Of a stretch of 64,000 bases of DNA, positions 8,548 through 16,576 are shown in pieces; the first letter of the stretch is position 1; every line of letters begins with the position of its first letter. Source of the DNA: M3007 sp031425155 (GTDB lineage: Bacteria; Bacteroidota; Bacteroidia; Chitinophagales; Saprospiraceae); assembly GCA_031425155.1 (NCBI GenBank), contig JANPIV010000068.1:1-64000 (forward strand), read 5' to 3'. Under the pieces are notes generated by a model. That model did no database searches. It was not told where the DNA came from and worked only from the letters and a program-made list of their open reading frames with translations. A program made the position numbers and the translations under genes.

Positions 8548-9693
8548 CTACACCGTCACCCACGCCCCTTTCCGGCTGCTTTCCAGTATTTTTTCACAGA
8601 TCAACAACTCCCGATAACCATCCGCGAACGTGGGGAACGTGGGATGTTCCGGCTGTTTTCCAGCAGCCACGGCGGCATATACTTCTTTGAATAACTGTTT
8701 GGAAGTATCCGGGAAACCTTCGTTGTGGCCGCCGGGGAAACTCATGATGTCGCGGGCGGCGGGATACGCCAGAGATGGGTCGCGCATGAGCAGTTCATTA
8801 CTACGGTCGCGGTTGCCGATCCATAGTTCATTGGGGGCTTCCGAATTCCAGGCAAAAGTTTGTTTGGAACCAGATATTTCCAGTTTTAATTGATTTTTAC
8901 GGCCTGCCGACACCTGCGAAACAGTAACCGAACCGCGATTGCCATTATCAAAACGCAGCAGCACATTGGCGTGGTCTTCGGTGGTAATGGGCACGTCCGC
9001 GTAGTCTTCGGGTTGCAGCATTTTACCCGAATAAGTTTCTACTGGTTTCAGTGGTTTTTTACGGGTTTTGTGGATGGTATTAAAATCGGCCATTACTTCC
9101 AACGTCTTTAATCCCGTAATATATTCCAGTACATCCATTAAGTGCGAACCAATATCGGCAATAGCGCGGGAATCGCCGGATTTATCGGGTTCCAGCCGCC
9201 AGTTATAGTCCGTTTCATAGAATAACCAGTCTTGCAAATAAGAACCTATTATAGAATAAACATCACCCAGATCACCCTTCTCGCGCATGGTTTTCATCTG
9301 GCGAACTAATGGATAATAGCGTAAATTAAAATGCACGGCATTGACCAGACCCGTTTCTTTGGCCAAAGCCACCAGTTCTTCGGCTTCGTGCAAATCTTTG
9401 GAGAGCGGTTTTTCACAAACGACGTGTTTGCCCGCCTGCAAAGCGGCTTTGGACTGCGAATAATGCAGAAAATTAGGCGTACACACATGTACGCAAACAA
9501 TATCATCCATCGCCAATAATTGCTCGAAAGTGCAGGGCCGCTCGATGCCCAATTGGGCCGCTTTACTAGTGGCTAATTCCAGATTTACTTCACACAATGC
9601 AGTAACTTCTACATTCGGGAGCCTGCGTAATGCTTCGATGTGGGCAGGGCCAATAAAACCGGTACCCACTACGCCTACTTTGATTTTTGACAT
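8548..9693 (-). CDS. Gfo/Idh/MocA-family oxidoreductase
   Basis: NAD(P)-dependent dehydrogenase of sugars, inositols or related polyols, cytoplasmic. The 381-aa protein starts MSKIKVGVVGTGFIGPAHIEAL, a Rossmann dinucleotide site, followed by VCTPNFLH and the family's EKPLSKDLHEAEEL with the catalytic Lys. The C-terminal substrate domain has ADIGSHLMDVLEYI. There is no export signal, unlike many bacteroidotan relatives. It stands alone, so the substrate cannot be inferred. Upstream (about 9784-9805) two copies of CTTTTGTGTT form another short-word repeat. Confidence 0.88.
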   Translation of the reverse strand: MSKIKVGVVGTGFIGPAHIEALRRLPNVEVTALCEVNLELATSKAAQLGIERPCTFEQLLAMDDIVCVHVCTPNFLHYSQSKAALQAGKHVVCEKPLSKDLHEAEELVALAKETGLVNAVHFNLRYYPLVRQMKTMREKGDLGDVYSIIGSYLQDWLFYETDYNWRLEPDKSGDSRAIADIGSHLMDVLEYITGLKTLEVMADFNTIHKTRKKPLKPVETYSGKMLQPEDYADVPITTEDHANVLLRFDNGNRGSVTVSQVSAGRKNQLKLEISGSKQTFAWNSEAPNELWIGNRDRSNELLMRDPSLAYPAARDIMSFPGGHNEGFPDTSKQLFKEVYAAVAAGKQPEHPTFPTFADGYRELLICEKILESSRKGAWVTV

Positions 9694-9925
9694 TGTCGGA
9701 AAATTGTTGAGATTGTTTAGAAAATAGGTAGAGGTTTTATTTTTTCAACACAAAAGGAAATCTAAGTTAATGGACTAATTTTTCTTTTGTGTTCTTTTGT
9801 GTTTCAAATCCACGTATAGTCAGGAGATTAAACTTGTTGCAATATTGGTAATGAAAGGAATTACTTGTTGTAAGATACTGGGTGCAATTCTCAACAATCT
9901 CTACTTCTCCACCCCTCCACAATTT

Positions 9926-10894
9926 TCACCATTGAATAACCGTCCCCGCAAACACCAGCCCGCCACCAAAACCAATAAATAAAATCCGGTCGCCGCGTTT
10001 CACCTTACCAGAGCGAATGCCATTGCAGAGCGCAATCGGAATGGTCGCAGAGGACGTATTCCCATAGTCCACAATACTTTCCAGCACTTTCGACATCGGA
10101 AAGCCCGTCTCGTTACAAATGGCTTCGAGGATGCGCAGATTGGCACTATGCGGGATCATCCAGTCTATTTCATCCAGCGTCAGGTTGTTCTTTTCGAGCA
10201 GCACTTTGACCTGCGCGCTCACCGTATTCACCGCCCACTTGAACACCTTGCGCCCGTTTTGGACAATCGTCCGGTTGCGTTTGATCGGCTGGCCATCCAG
10301 CGTTTCCGCCAGGCCGGACATATACAGATCGCTGCCGCCTTCGCCGTTGGCCCCGGTGACGCAAGCCCCGATATTGCCTACTTCGTCCGCTTCGACCAGC
10401 ACCGCCCCGGCTCCGTCGCCGAACAAAAAGCAGGAAGTGCGATCCTCAAAATCGGTCACTTTCGACAACGTTTCCGCGCCGATGACCAGCACTTTGCGAT
10501 GGGTGCCCGCCGCGATAAGCCCTTTGGCCAGCACTACGCCATAAGAAAATCCCGCACAGGCGGCATAAATATCAAAAGCCCCGGCGCGGGTCATTTTCAA
10601 GCGGTATTGCACCCGGCAAGCCATGCTCGGCATCGGTTGATCGGGCGTGACGGTGGAAACAATAATCATGTCCACATCGTCGAGGGAAACCCCGTGATGC
10701 GCCACCATATCTTCCACAGCGCGCACACAGAGGTCGCTGGTGAACTCTTCCGGGCCGGTATAGTAACGTGTCTGGATGCCAGTGCGCGATACAATCCATT
10801 CATCTGTCGTCTCAATCAACGATTCAAAATACTCGTTCTTAATCACTTTTTCAGGCACAGCCATTCCAATGGCACTGAGGCGAGCGTTCGTCAT
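9926..10894 (-). CDS. fabH: beta-ketoacyl-ACP synthase III
   Basis: Starts fatty acid synthesis by condensing acetyl- or branched acyl-CoA with malonyl-ACP. The 322-aa protein has the full triad in context: Cys in YAACAGFSYG, His in IPHSANLRI and Asn in YGNTSSATIP. RTGIQTRY near the N-terminus and the closing GFGGGLVFAGTVIQW are typical. ATG 10894 (MTNARLSAIGMAVPEK) is chosen over a start 21 codons upstream because family members begin here. No acpP, plsX or rpmF is next to it, so this may be one of several FabH paralogs. Confidence 0.92.
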   Translation of the reverse strand: MTNARLSAIGMAVPEKVIKNEYFESLIETTDEWIVSRTGIQTRYYTGPEEFTSDLCVRAVEDMVAHHGVSLDDVDMIIVSTVTPDQPMPSMACRVQYRLKMTRAGAFDIYAACAGFSYGVVLAKGLIAAGTHRKVLVIGAETLSKVTDFEDRTSCFLFGDGAGAVLVEADEVGNIGACVTGANGEGGSDLYMSGLAETLDGQPIKRNRTIVQNGRKVFKWAVNTVSAQVKVLLEKNNLTLDEIDWMIPHSANLRILEAICNETGFPMSKVLESIVDYGNTSSATIPIALCNGIRSGKVKRGDRILFIGFGGGLVFAGTVIQW

Positions 10895-11068
10895 AATCAA
10901 TAAGTTACGCACGGTGGAACAGACCACAATGCTGGTGAAGGAAATGACGTTCCGCAAAAAAGGAGCGATAAGACACCCGATACGCGATGGTCACATACAA
11001 TGAATTAATTTAACAAAAGTCGTTGGTAGGATGCGCCAAAAATACCAAACCCAATGAAAAAAATAAGA

Positions 11069-11845
11069 TTATTTTCCGCCAAGGAGTCCCGCATTGCGAA
11101 TACTTTCCGACAAAGCAGCATAAAGAGCGTGCCAGTCCGCATGTTGGGTAAGTAAAGCCAAATGCCGTTCTACCGTGGCCTGATCCCCGCGCCGGGCCGG
11201 GCCGGTCTGCATTTGAGCGGGAGAATAGGCGAGGGCCTTGGCCAACGTCTCGCGCATCAGCGGATGCAGCAACTCGAAAGGCAGCCCTTTTTCGGCTAGC
11301 AACTGCTCGGCTATGGTGTAGCAATGATTGACAAAATTATTGGCAAAAACGGCGGCTACATGCAGTGCGGCCCGTTGTTCGTCGTTGACCGGCCAGGCCC
11401 GTATCCCCAGTTTGTCGGCCATTTCCTGCAAAAAAAGCAGGTCAGCGGGCGTAGCCGCGTCCACACAAAGAGGGATGGCCGACCAATCGGGTGCCCGCTC
11501 CCGCGAAAAAGATTGCAGGGGATAAAACACGCCAAACCGCTGGAAATGCGGGGCCAGCACCGTGCCCGGCGTCGCGCCGGAAGTATGGGTGGCCAGGGCC
11601 TGCGGTACGTAAGGCGCGAGCGCAGCAGCTACTTCCCCAATCGCGTCGTCGCGCACGGCCAGCAGCAGCCAGTCGGCATCGGGCCGGACATCCGACCAGC
11701 GATCCGACCAGTCAGCGTCGAGCGCAGCGGCCAGTTCGCGGGCTGGCTGAGCAGTGCGGTTTAGTACCTGCACGATGGACAAACCACTGTCTTTCAAGTG
11801 TTTGCCCAAATGAGTGGCTACGCGGCCAGCACCAACAATAATAAT
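11069..11845 (-). CDS. Rossmann/DUF2520 protein with no ATG start
   Basis: Resembles the DUF2520 family: an N-terminal Rossmann domain like NADP-dependent pyrroline-carboxylate reductases plus a C-terminal all-helical domain (YPLQSFSRER, HVAAVFANNFVNHCYTIAEQLL). The true reductase substrate is unknown. The dinucleotide motif IIIVGAGRVATHLGK is encoded at 11807-11845, but the first ATG/GTG/TTG codon in frame is the TTG at 11809, inside that motif. The frame stays open only to 11875, where a repeat array begins. Initiation at an ATT codon (11845 or 11866) is possible, or the start was lost when the neighbouring cassette arrived. The start given is a best guess. Confidence 0.75.
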   Translation of the reverse strand: MIIVGAGRVATHLGKHLKDSGLSIVQVLNRTAQPARELAAALDADWSDRWSDVRPDADWLLLAVRDDAIGEVAAALAPYVPQALATHTSGATPGTVLAPHFQRFGVFYPLQSFSRERAPDWSAIPLCVDAATPADLLFLQEMADKLGIRAWPVNDEQRAALHVAAVFANNFVNHCYTIAEQLLAEKGLPFELLHPLMRETLAKALAYSPAQMQTGPARRGDQATVERHLALLTQHADWHALYAALSESIRNAGLLGGK

Positions 11846-11848
11846 ATT

Positions 11849-11904
11849 TAATGATGAATTATTAATGATGAACGTTTAATGATGAATTACTAATGATGAA
11901 TGAT
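11849..11904. repeat. 14-bp period array of TAATGATGAA
   Basis: TAATGATGAA begins at 11849, 11863, 11877 and 11891, exactly 14 bp apart with variable 4-bp tails. Inverted single copies (TTCATCATTA) lie at about 12370-12379 and 12433-12442, on the other side of the four-helix-bundle gene. Confidence 0.85.
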
Positions 11905-11907
11905 TAA

Positions 11908-12342
11908 TTATGGAAAAAGGTAAATGGTGGTCATGATGAAAAGGAGGAGGGTGGTGACTTTGATGCTCAAATTTTTCTTTTTAGTGCGAATAGAGCTGCG
12001 AATGAGTTTCATTACCTCCACGGCATCTGTATGCATAGATTGAAATTCCGTGTCGGTGAGGTAGTCAGTAGCATACAGCAATTCGAGCCAATACATGGTT
12101 TCGCCAGTTTCTTTTTGGGCTATACCAAGTTTATGGATGAAATCAAGTCCGCTTTCTGCATTGGCGGCTTCTATCGCCATCGCACCAGGATTTGTACCAG
12201 ATTTAAGCAGTTGTTTGCTCAGAATAAATTCTTTTTTCACTGCCACGAGATATTGGCAAAGTTTGACTATCCGAACTGCCAGGTGAAAAGACTTCTCCCG
12301 CAAAGGATCAGCTTTTCCAGCATACTTCGCATCTGTTTGCAT
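11908..12342 (-). CDS. four-helix bundle protein (23S rRNA IVS-type family)
   Basis: 144-aa protein of the four-helix-bundle family first seen in intervening sequences of 23S rRNA genes and related to the accessory protein of diversity-generating retroelements. Family features: DPLREKSFHLAVRIVKLCQYL, QLLKSGTNPGAMAIEA and QKETGETMYWLELL. The family's molecular role is not settled; members are proposed to bind nucleic acid. The last 20 or so residues are an unusual hydrophobic tail (VTTLLLFIMTTIYLF), perhaps a membrane anchor. ATG 12342 is preferred over TTG 12348. The gene is bracketed by inverted copies of TAATGATGAA, so it may be a small mobile unit. Confidence 0.8.
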   Translation of the reverse strand: MQTDAKYAGKADPLREKSFHLAVRIVKLCQYLVAVKKEFILSKQLLKSGTNPGAMAIEAANAESGLDFIHKLGIAQKETGETMYWLELLYATDYLTDTEFQSMHTDAVEVMKLIRSSIRTKKKNLSIKVTTLLLFIMTTIYLFP

Positions 12343-12455
12343 TACCAAAGATTTGAAGGGTTAGCAATATTCATCATTAAATTATTTATTATTCGGAATT
12401 GGTGACTGCACTATTGTGTGTAAGTTTGGGAATTCATCATTAACCTATTAATCAT

Positions 12456-14171
12456 TTAAAAACCGCCTGCCGCATCATCTCCTCGATCATCCGCCACTCC
12501 CTGCCAACGAGCATCGGGCAGCCGGATAATGGCCTCCACCCGCCCGATCGGGCCACGGGGCTCTATCGTGTGACGCATGGCTTCGAGTTCCGAGATGACC
12601 GTTTCAGGCAGCCCTTCTGCTTCTATAAAAATTTTATCGGGCAGCCATTGATGGTGAAAGCGTTTGGCCCGGACCGCGTCGGGCAGGGTCATGTCGAAAT
12701 CGCCCACATTGACCAAAATCTGAAAAACGCTTGTGGGAATGGTCGTCCCGCCCGGCGTCCCGGCGACGAGCCAGTTTTTGCCACCGCGCGTCACGATGAT
12801 GGGCGTCATACTGCTCAATGGGCGCTTATTGGGTGCGATGGCATTGGCTTTGCCGCCAATAGCACCGTAGAGATTGGGTACCCCTGGTTTTACACTAAAA
12901 TCGTCCATTTCGTTATTTAAAATAAAACCTGCGCCAGCCACAACGGTGCGGCTGCCGTAAGAATCATTTAAAGTCGTCGTCACGGATACGGCCGCCCCTT
13001 CGGCATCTACGATAGAAAAATGGGTCGTTTCCGTACTTTCCTTGATTAGCCCGGCGGTTACTTTTTCACTGGCGGTGGCACTGTCCAGCCGGAAATCGGT
13101 CATCCGGCCTTTGATATACACCGAGTCCATGAGGGTTTTGAGCGGTACTTTCCAGAAATCCGGGTCGCCCATATATTCGGCGCGGTCGGCATAGGCTCGG
13201 CGCTCCGCCTCGGCCATCAGGTGAACCGCCGCCGCCGAGTGAAACCCGTATTTCTTCAACGGATACGCGCCTACCATCGCCAGCAACTGGCGCAAAATAA
13301 TGCCTCCGCTGCTCGGCGGCGGCATAGTAATGATATGCAGATCATGATAATTGAACTCTAAAGCCGTTCGCCATACGCTGTGATAGTCCGCCAGGTCCTT
13401 TTCAGTGATCAGGCCATTATTCTGCTTTATTTCGTGGACTATCATACGAGCCACGTGGCCTTTATAAAAACCATCGCGTCCACCGCTGACCAGCGTACGC
13501 AGCGTAACGGCTAGCTCCTTTTGAATGAGCCAGTCGCCAGCGACCCACTCCTGGGTGATCTTGACAAACGCCGGTACCATCGAGCTGTTCCGCAGGAAAT
13601 TGATCCGTTCTTTATTGAGATTTTGGGCCTCCTGAGCGGTCACCTGAAAACCTTTTTCGGCCAGTGCAATAGCAGGATTGATCAGCGAATCCCAGCGCAT
13701 ACGGCCATATTTATGATGGGCTTCCCACATGCCATCTACGGTGCCGGGTACACCACAGGCAAAAACGCCCAGCCGACTTTTGCCAGCTATCACCCTGCCG
13801 GTGGAGTCCAGGTACATGGTTTCGGTGGCGGCTCCCGGGGCTTTCTCACGGTAGTCGAGGGCCAGCACATGGTTGTTTTCGTTGCGATAGATCAAAAAAC
13901 CGCCGCCGCCGATGTTGCCCGCCTGGGGATACACCACGGCCAGTGCAAACTGCACCGCCACCGCCGCATCTATGGCATTACCGCCCTGACGCAATATGTC
14001 CACGCCCACCTTGGTGGCCAGCGGATGCGCTGATACGACGATGCCGCTATCGCCGGTGGCTTCTTTCTGGATTTGGTAGGGAAAAGGAATAATGGTGCCT
14101 GGCTGGGCTTGGCAGCAGGCGAAAAATGCGACCACCAGAAGCAGGGTCGGGACAAAACGAAGAGTAAGCAT
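12456..14171 (-). CDS. ggt: gamma-glutamyltransferase
   Basis: Periplasmic N-terminal nucleophile hydrolase that removes or transfers the gamma-glutamyl group of glutathione. The precursor (571 aa) has a signal peptide (MLTLRFVPTLLLVVAFFACCQAQ) with a possible lipobox-like Cys pair, then GNAIDAAVAVQFALAVVYPQ and GNIGGGGFLIYR. The self-cleavage site is the Thr in ESTETTHFSIVD; family features SVTTTLNDSYGS, PNKRPLSSMTPIIV and AGTPGGTTIP follow. ATG 14171 is chosen because the 46-codon upstream extension runs into the MITE-like element at 14191. The C-terminal residues after GRVEAI look intact. Confidence 0.92.
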   Translation of the reverse strand: MLTLRFVPTLLLVVAFFACCQAQPGTIIPFPYQIQKEATGDSGIVVSAHPLATKVGVDILRQGGNAIDAAVAVQFALAVVYPQAGNIGGGGFLIYRNENNHVLALDYREKAPGAATETMYLDSTGRVIAGKSRLGVFACGVPGTVDGMWEAHHKYGRMRWDSLINPAIALAEKGFQVTAQEAQNLNKERINFLRNSSMVPAFVKITQEWVAGDWLIQKELAVTLRTLVSGGRDGFYKGHVARMIVHEIKQNNGLITEKDLADYHSVWRTALEFNYHDLHIITMPPPSSGGIILRQLLAMVGAYPLKKYGFHSAAAVHLMAEAERRAYADRAEYMGDPDFWKVPLKTLMDSVYIKGRMTDFRLDSATASEKVTAGLIKESTETTHFSIVDAEGAAVSVTTTLNDSYGSRTVVAGAGFILNNEMDDFSVKPGVPNLYGAIGGKANAIAPNKRPLSSMTPIIVTRGGKNWLVAGTPGGTTIPTSVFQILVNVGDFDMTLPDAVRAKRFHHQWLPDKIFIEAEGLPETVISELEAMRHTIEPRGPIGRVEAIIRLPDARWQGVADDRGDDAAGGF

Positions 14172-14190
14172 CAGGATATTTATTTGATAA

Positions 14191-14352
14191 GAGGCTGTTT
14201 TAAAACCGGGAACGGAGCAGAAAGGTCTGAATTTTGACAATAGATGAAGGTTTATTTTTGGTGCATAGCGGGGACTATTCGCTAAAAATAAAGCAAAATA
14301 TAGTGGCAAAAGGCAGGACTTTATGCCCGATGAGGGGTATTAAAACAGCCTC
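14191..14352. mobile_element. MITE-like element, copy 1
   Basis: 162-bp element with 13-bp perfect terminal inverted repeats (GAGGCTGTTTTAA at 14191-14203, complement at 14340-14352). The centre also pairs (TTTATTTTTGGTGCATAG with CTATTCGCTAAAAATAAA), giving a long hairpin, and there is no ORF. A second, related copy starts at 30281. It lies between the divergent ggt and metallopeptidase genes, where it may affect promoters. Confidence 0.85.
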
Positions 14353-14433
14353 AAAGAACTCGAAAGATAGGGCATACCAGTATATTTGACTTGAATTTGC
14401 ATCTTTGTCCAATGGTTGCATCAACGCAAAGCC

Positions 14434-15648
14434 ATGAAACGTCCCCTCCGTATGCAGTATTTTCCGTTTTTCAGCCTGTTTCTTTTTCCTTTTTCAGGCC
14501 TCCAGGCGCAGGAATTACTGGAATGGAAGGTGCAACAACGCTGTATCTATTCCGGCCACCAAATGGACGAGGAGTTGTACCGCTTTCCCGAAGATGGCCG
14601 GGTGAATGCCTGGGTCAGGGAAATCGTCGGGCTGGGCGATGCAGATATGAATTTTGAGGTGGTGCAAACCAACGTGGAAAACGTAACGGCGGTGCTCGAC
14701 GGCGAAAAACGTTACCTGCTGTACAGCCTCAATTTTGTGCAGAAAAACAGCGAACTCGAAGTGCTCGGTGCGCTGGCGCACGAAATTGGCCATCATGCTA
14801 ACGCGCACACTTTCAATGAAATACGTCGAAAAGTGGAAGAACTGGAGGCCGACCAATTCATGAGTTACGTACTTTCCAAAAAAGGTTTTCCGCTCGCGGA
14901 AATGGAAGCGTTTTTGAAAAAAATGCCCTCGTCTTATGGGGTCTCCTGGTCGGAACGCCGCCAGGCAGTAGTAGTCGGCTTCGCCAAAGCCGGGCGCGCC
15001 ATGCAGCTCAACAGCCTGCCTTTTGAGGACGATCCGAAACTCGAGGCACTGACTTTGTCCGCTTTCCCCTGGCCGCCACCCGCCTGCAATGCGCGTTTTG
15101 AATTGCCGCCCACTTTTCTGTCGGGCCTGCCTACTCTCGGCGATGCCGAACTCAAAATTCGCATGGCCCTCGACGCCAAAGGCTACGCGCAACGCAGTTA
15201 TTTTTCGGTGCCCAATGGCTTTGCGCTGGTCACGCAATTGGAACAATACAATACGGACGGTACGCTGCGCAACGACCGCACGCGCTGGCTCGACTACCCG
15301 GCCCAGGATAATTTTGCGGGCGTGATGGACTACCTCAAGGCACTGGTAATGCCGCAAAGGGGTCATTTCCGGCTCTTCGTTTTTGTGGTCACCAACCGAT
15401 CTTTTGGCGGCAATACTACGCGCGTATCGAAGGCCCAGGCGACGGCCTGGCTCAGTCAGGGTTTTAATAAATTGCCCCGCACTATCGCCGCTGTTCCGCT
15501 CACCGCCGATTTCGACATTACTACTTTGGTCTATGAATTTGAAGTGCCGGAAAGTAATCGCAAGCCGGTGCAGACCTGCCCTTCGCCGCGTTTCGATGCC
15601 CGGACGCATCTGATGAAGTCGGGGCTGGGCAGCGGATTGGGGCTTTGA
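14434..15648 (+). CDS. secreted M48-like metallopeptidase
   Basis: 404-aa exported protein. A signal peptide (ends near GLQAQ) leads into a zinc metallopeptidase domain: HEIGHH puts His116 and His120 in HExxH, and the Glu of KVEELEADQF about 30 residues later fits the third ligand of M48-type gluzincins. The last 200 or so residues (from about 205) form a second domain I do not recognise. ATG 14434 is preferred over TTG 14416. TATATTTG and CATCTTTG boxes occur at 14381 and 14400. Downstream are a membrane protein with an EAD-like tail and a second HExxH protein, so the three may work together. The substrate is unknown. Confidence 0.8.
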   Translation: MKRPLRMQYFPFFSLFLFPFSGLQAQELLEWKVQQRCIYSGHQMDEELYRFPEDGRVNAWVREIVGLGDADMNFEVVQTNVENVTAVLDGEKRYLLYSLNFVQKNSELEVLGALAHEIGHHANAHTFNEIRRKVEELEADQFMSYVLSKKGFPLAEMEAFLKKMPSSYGVSWSERRQAVVVGFAKAGRAMQLNSLPFEDDPKLEALTLSAFPWPPPACNARFELPPTFLSGLPTLGDAELKIRMALDAKGYAQRSYFSVPNGFALVTQLEQYNTDGTLRNDRTRWLDYPAQDNFAGVMDYLKALVMPQRGHFRLFVFVVTNRSFGGNTTRVSKAQATAWLSQGFNKLPRTIAAVPLTADFDITTLVYEFEVPESNRKPVQTCPSPRFDARTHLMKSGLGSGLGL

Positions 15649-15746
15649 AGAAATAAGCAAATTTGCAAATGGCAATAAGCAAGCGCGGTACACCAACATC
15701 CTGGTTTTTATCGGATCGGCAAGGTAATAAGTGGTGGTGCTAATTT

Positions 15747-15780
15747 CAAATACTCAAATCCTCGTCTTTCAAATCCTCAT
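15747..15780. repeat. CAAATACTC / CAAATCCTC word repeat
   Basis: CAAATACTCAAATCCTC followed by CAAATCCTC, ending 7 bases before the ATG of the membrane protein at 15788. Same word family as at 6.6, 7.3 and 37.6 kb, in the same orientation relative to the gene it precedes as at maf and the glycosyltransferase. Confidence 0.75.
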
Positions 15781-15787
15781 TATTAAT

Positions 15788-16507
15788 ATGCTCCTCCTCC
15801 TTGCCGATACCCGAAAAAGACTGCTGTGGCTGTGGCTGGGTTTCACCGCCGCACTCATTTTGCTGGTGTTCGTGCAGACCTTGACCGGCAAATTGGAAGA
15901 TATTGAGGCGCAGGCCTGGACCTGGATTTTTGCGCATTTGCTGCCGGTGCTGGCACTGTTGTTCGCCGCAGTTTTATGGAATAAAAATCCCTCGAAGGTG
16001 CTGTTGCGCACCACTTTTCTGGCTATTTATCTGGGCGCACTGGCTTATTTGCTGCTGGTGGCCCTGACGCTTTTGGCCCTGCCAATGGCCATGGCGAACT
16101 GGAGTATTGCCGAATATCTGGCCAAATCCTATACCTGGCTGGTGCCGTTTCAAGTCATTTTACTGTTGGTTTTTGCGCTGCTGTATTTTCGGAAAGGGCC
16201 GCTTTTTCGCCCGAATGCCGCCATTATGCAGCAGTATGTGGCTAAAAAGGCCGAATTTGCCCAACGTACGGGCAGCGTTGCCCAAAAAGAGGCTTTCGAT
16301 CTGTTGATTGCTGACGATGGTCTCGGCCCTACGCTGGACTACCTGCGCAGTCAGGTAAAAACCGATGTGGACGGCGTGGTCATCATCCAGGGGCAATATG
16401 CCGAATGGCGCAATCAACGCGACCTGAATCTGCTGCCGCCCGAGGCCCTGCAACGCGACCTGAACCGGATGACGATGACGACGATTGGATATATTGAAAA
16501 ACTGTAG
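15788..16507 (+). CDS. four-TM protein with C-terminal EAD-like domain
   Basis: 239-aa protein. The first 140 residues hold about four membrane segments (near residues 12-32, 44-62, 71-95 and 116-134). The cytoplasmic tail, about residues 165-239, resembles effector-associated domain 11: a helix with DLLIADDGLGPTLDYLRSQ, then VVIIQGQYAEWRNQRD, LLPPEALQRDLNRM and a closing hydrophobic helix. EADs are adaptor domains that pair like-with-like in bacterial conflict and signalling systems, so this could be a membrane effector or anchor; that is inference. It lies between two HExxH peptidase genes. ATG 15788 avoids an extension encoded by the word repeat. Confidence 0.65.
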   Translation: MLLLLADTRKRLLWLWLGFTAALILLVFVQTLTGKLEDIEAQAWTWIFAHLLPVLALLFAAVLWNKNPSKVLLRTTFLAIYLGALAYLLLVALTLLALPMAMANWSIAEYLAKSYTWLVPFQVILLLVFALLYFRKGPLFRPNAAIMQQYVAKKAEFAQRTGSVAQKEAFDLLIADDGLGPTLDYLRSQVKTDVDGVVIIQGQYAEWRNQRDLNLLPPEALQRDLNRMTMTTIGYIEKL

Positions 16508-16567
16508 GGGCGCCCCTCGCGGGTGCCCAAAACATACACGAAGGGCACCCGCAAGGGGTGCCCCTAC
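16504..16567. repeat. 25-bp inverted repeat (GTAGGGGCGCCCC)
   Basis: Arms 16504-16528 and 16543-16567 pair over 25 bp with 2 mismatches around a 14-nt loop. The left arm overlaps the last codon and stop of the EAD-like gene. GTAGGGGC-type palindromes of this form are widespread repeats in bacterial genomes; here it may also act as a terminator. Confidence 0.8.
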
Positions 16568-16576
16568 ACCACAATT

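Noticed and set aside
11849..11904. CRISPR-like array
   Set aside because: Unit is 10 bp with 4-bp tails at a 14-bp period, far too short for CRISPR repeats and spacers; no cas genes anywhere in the window.
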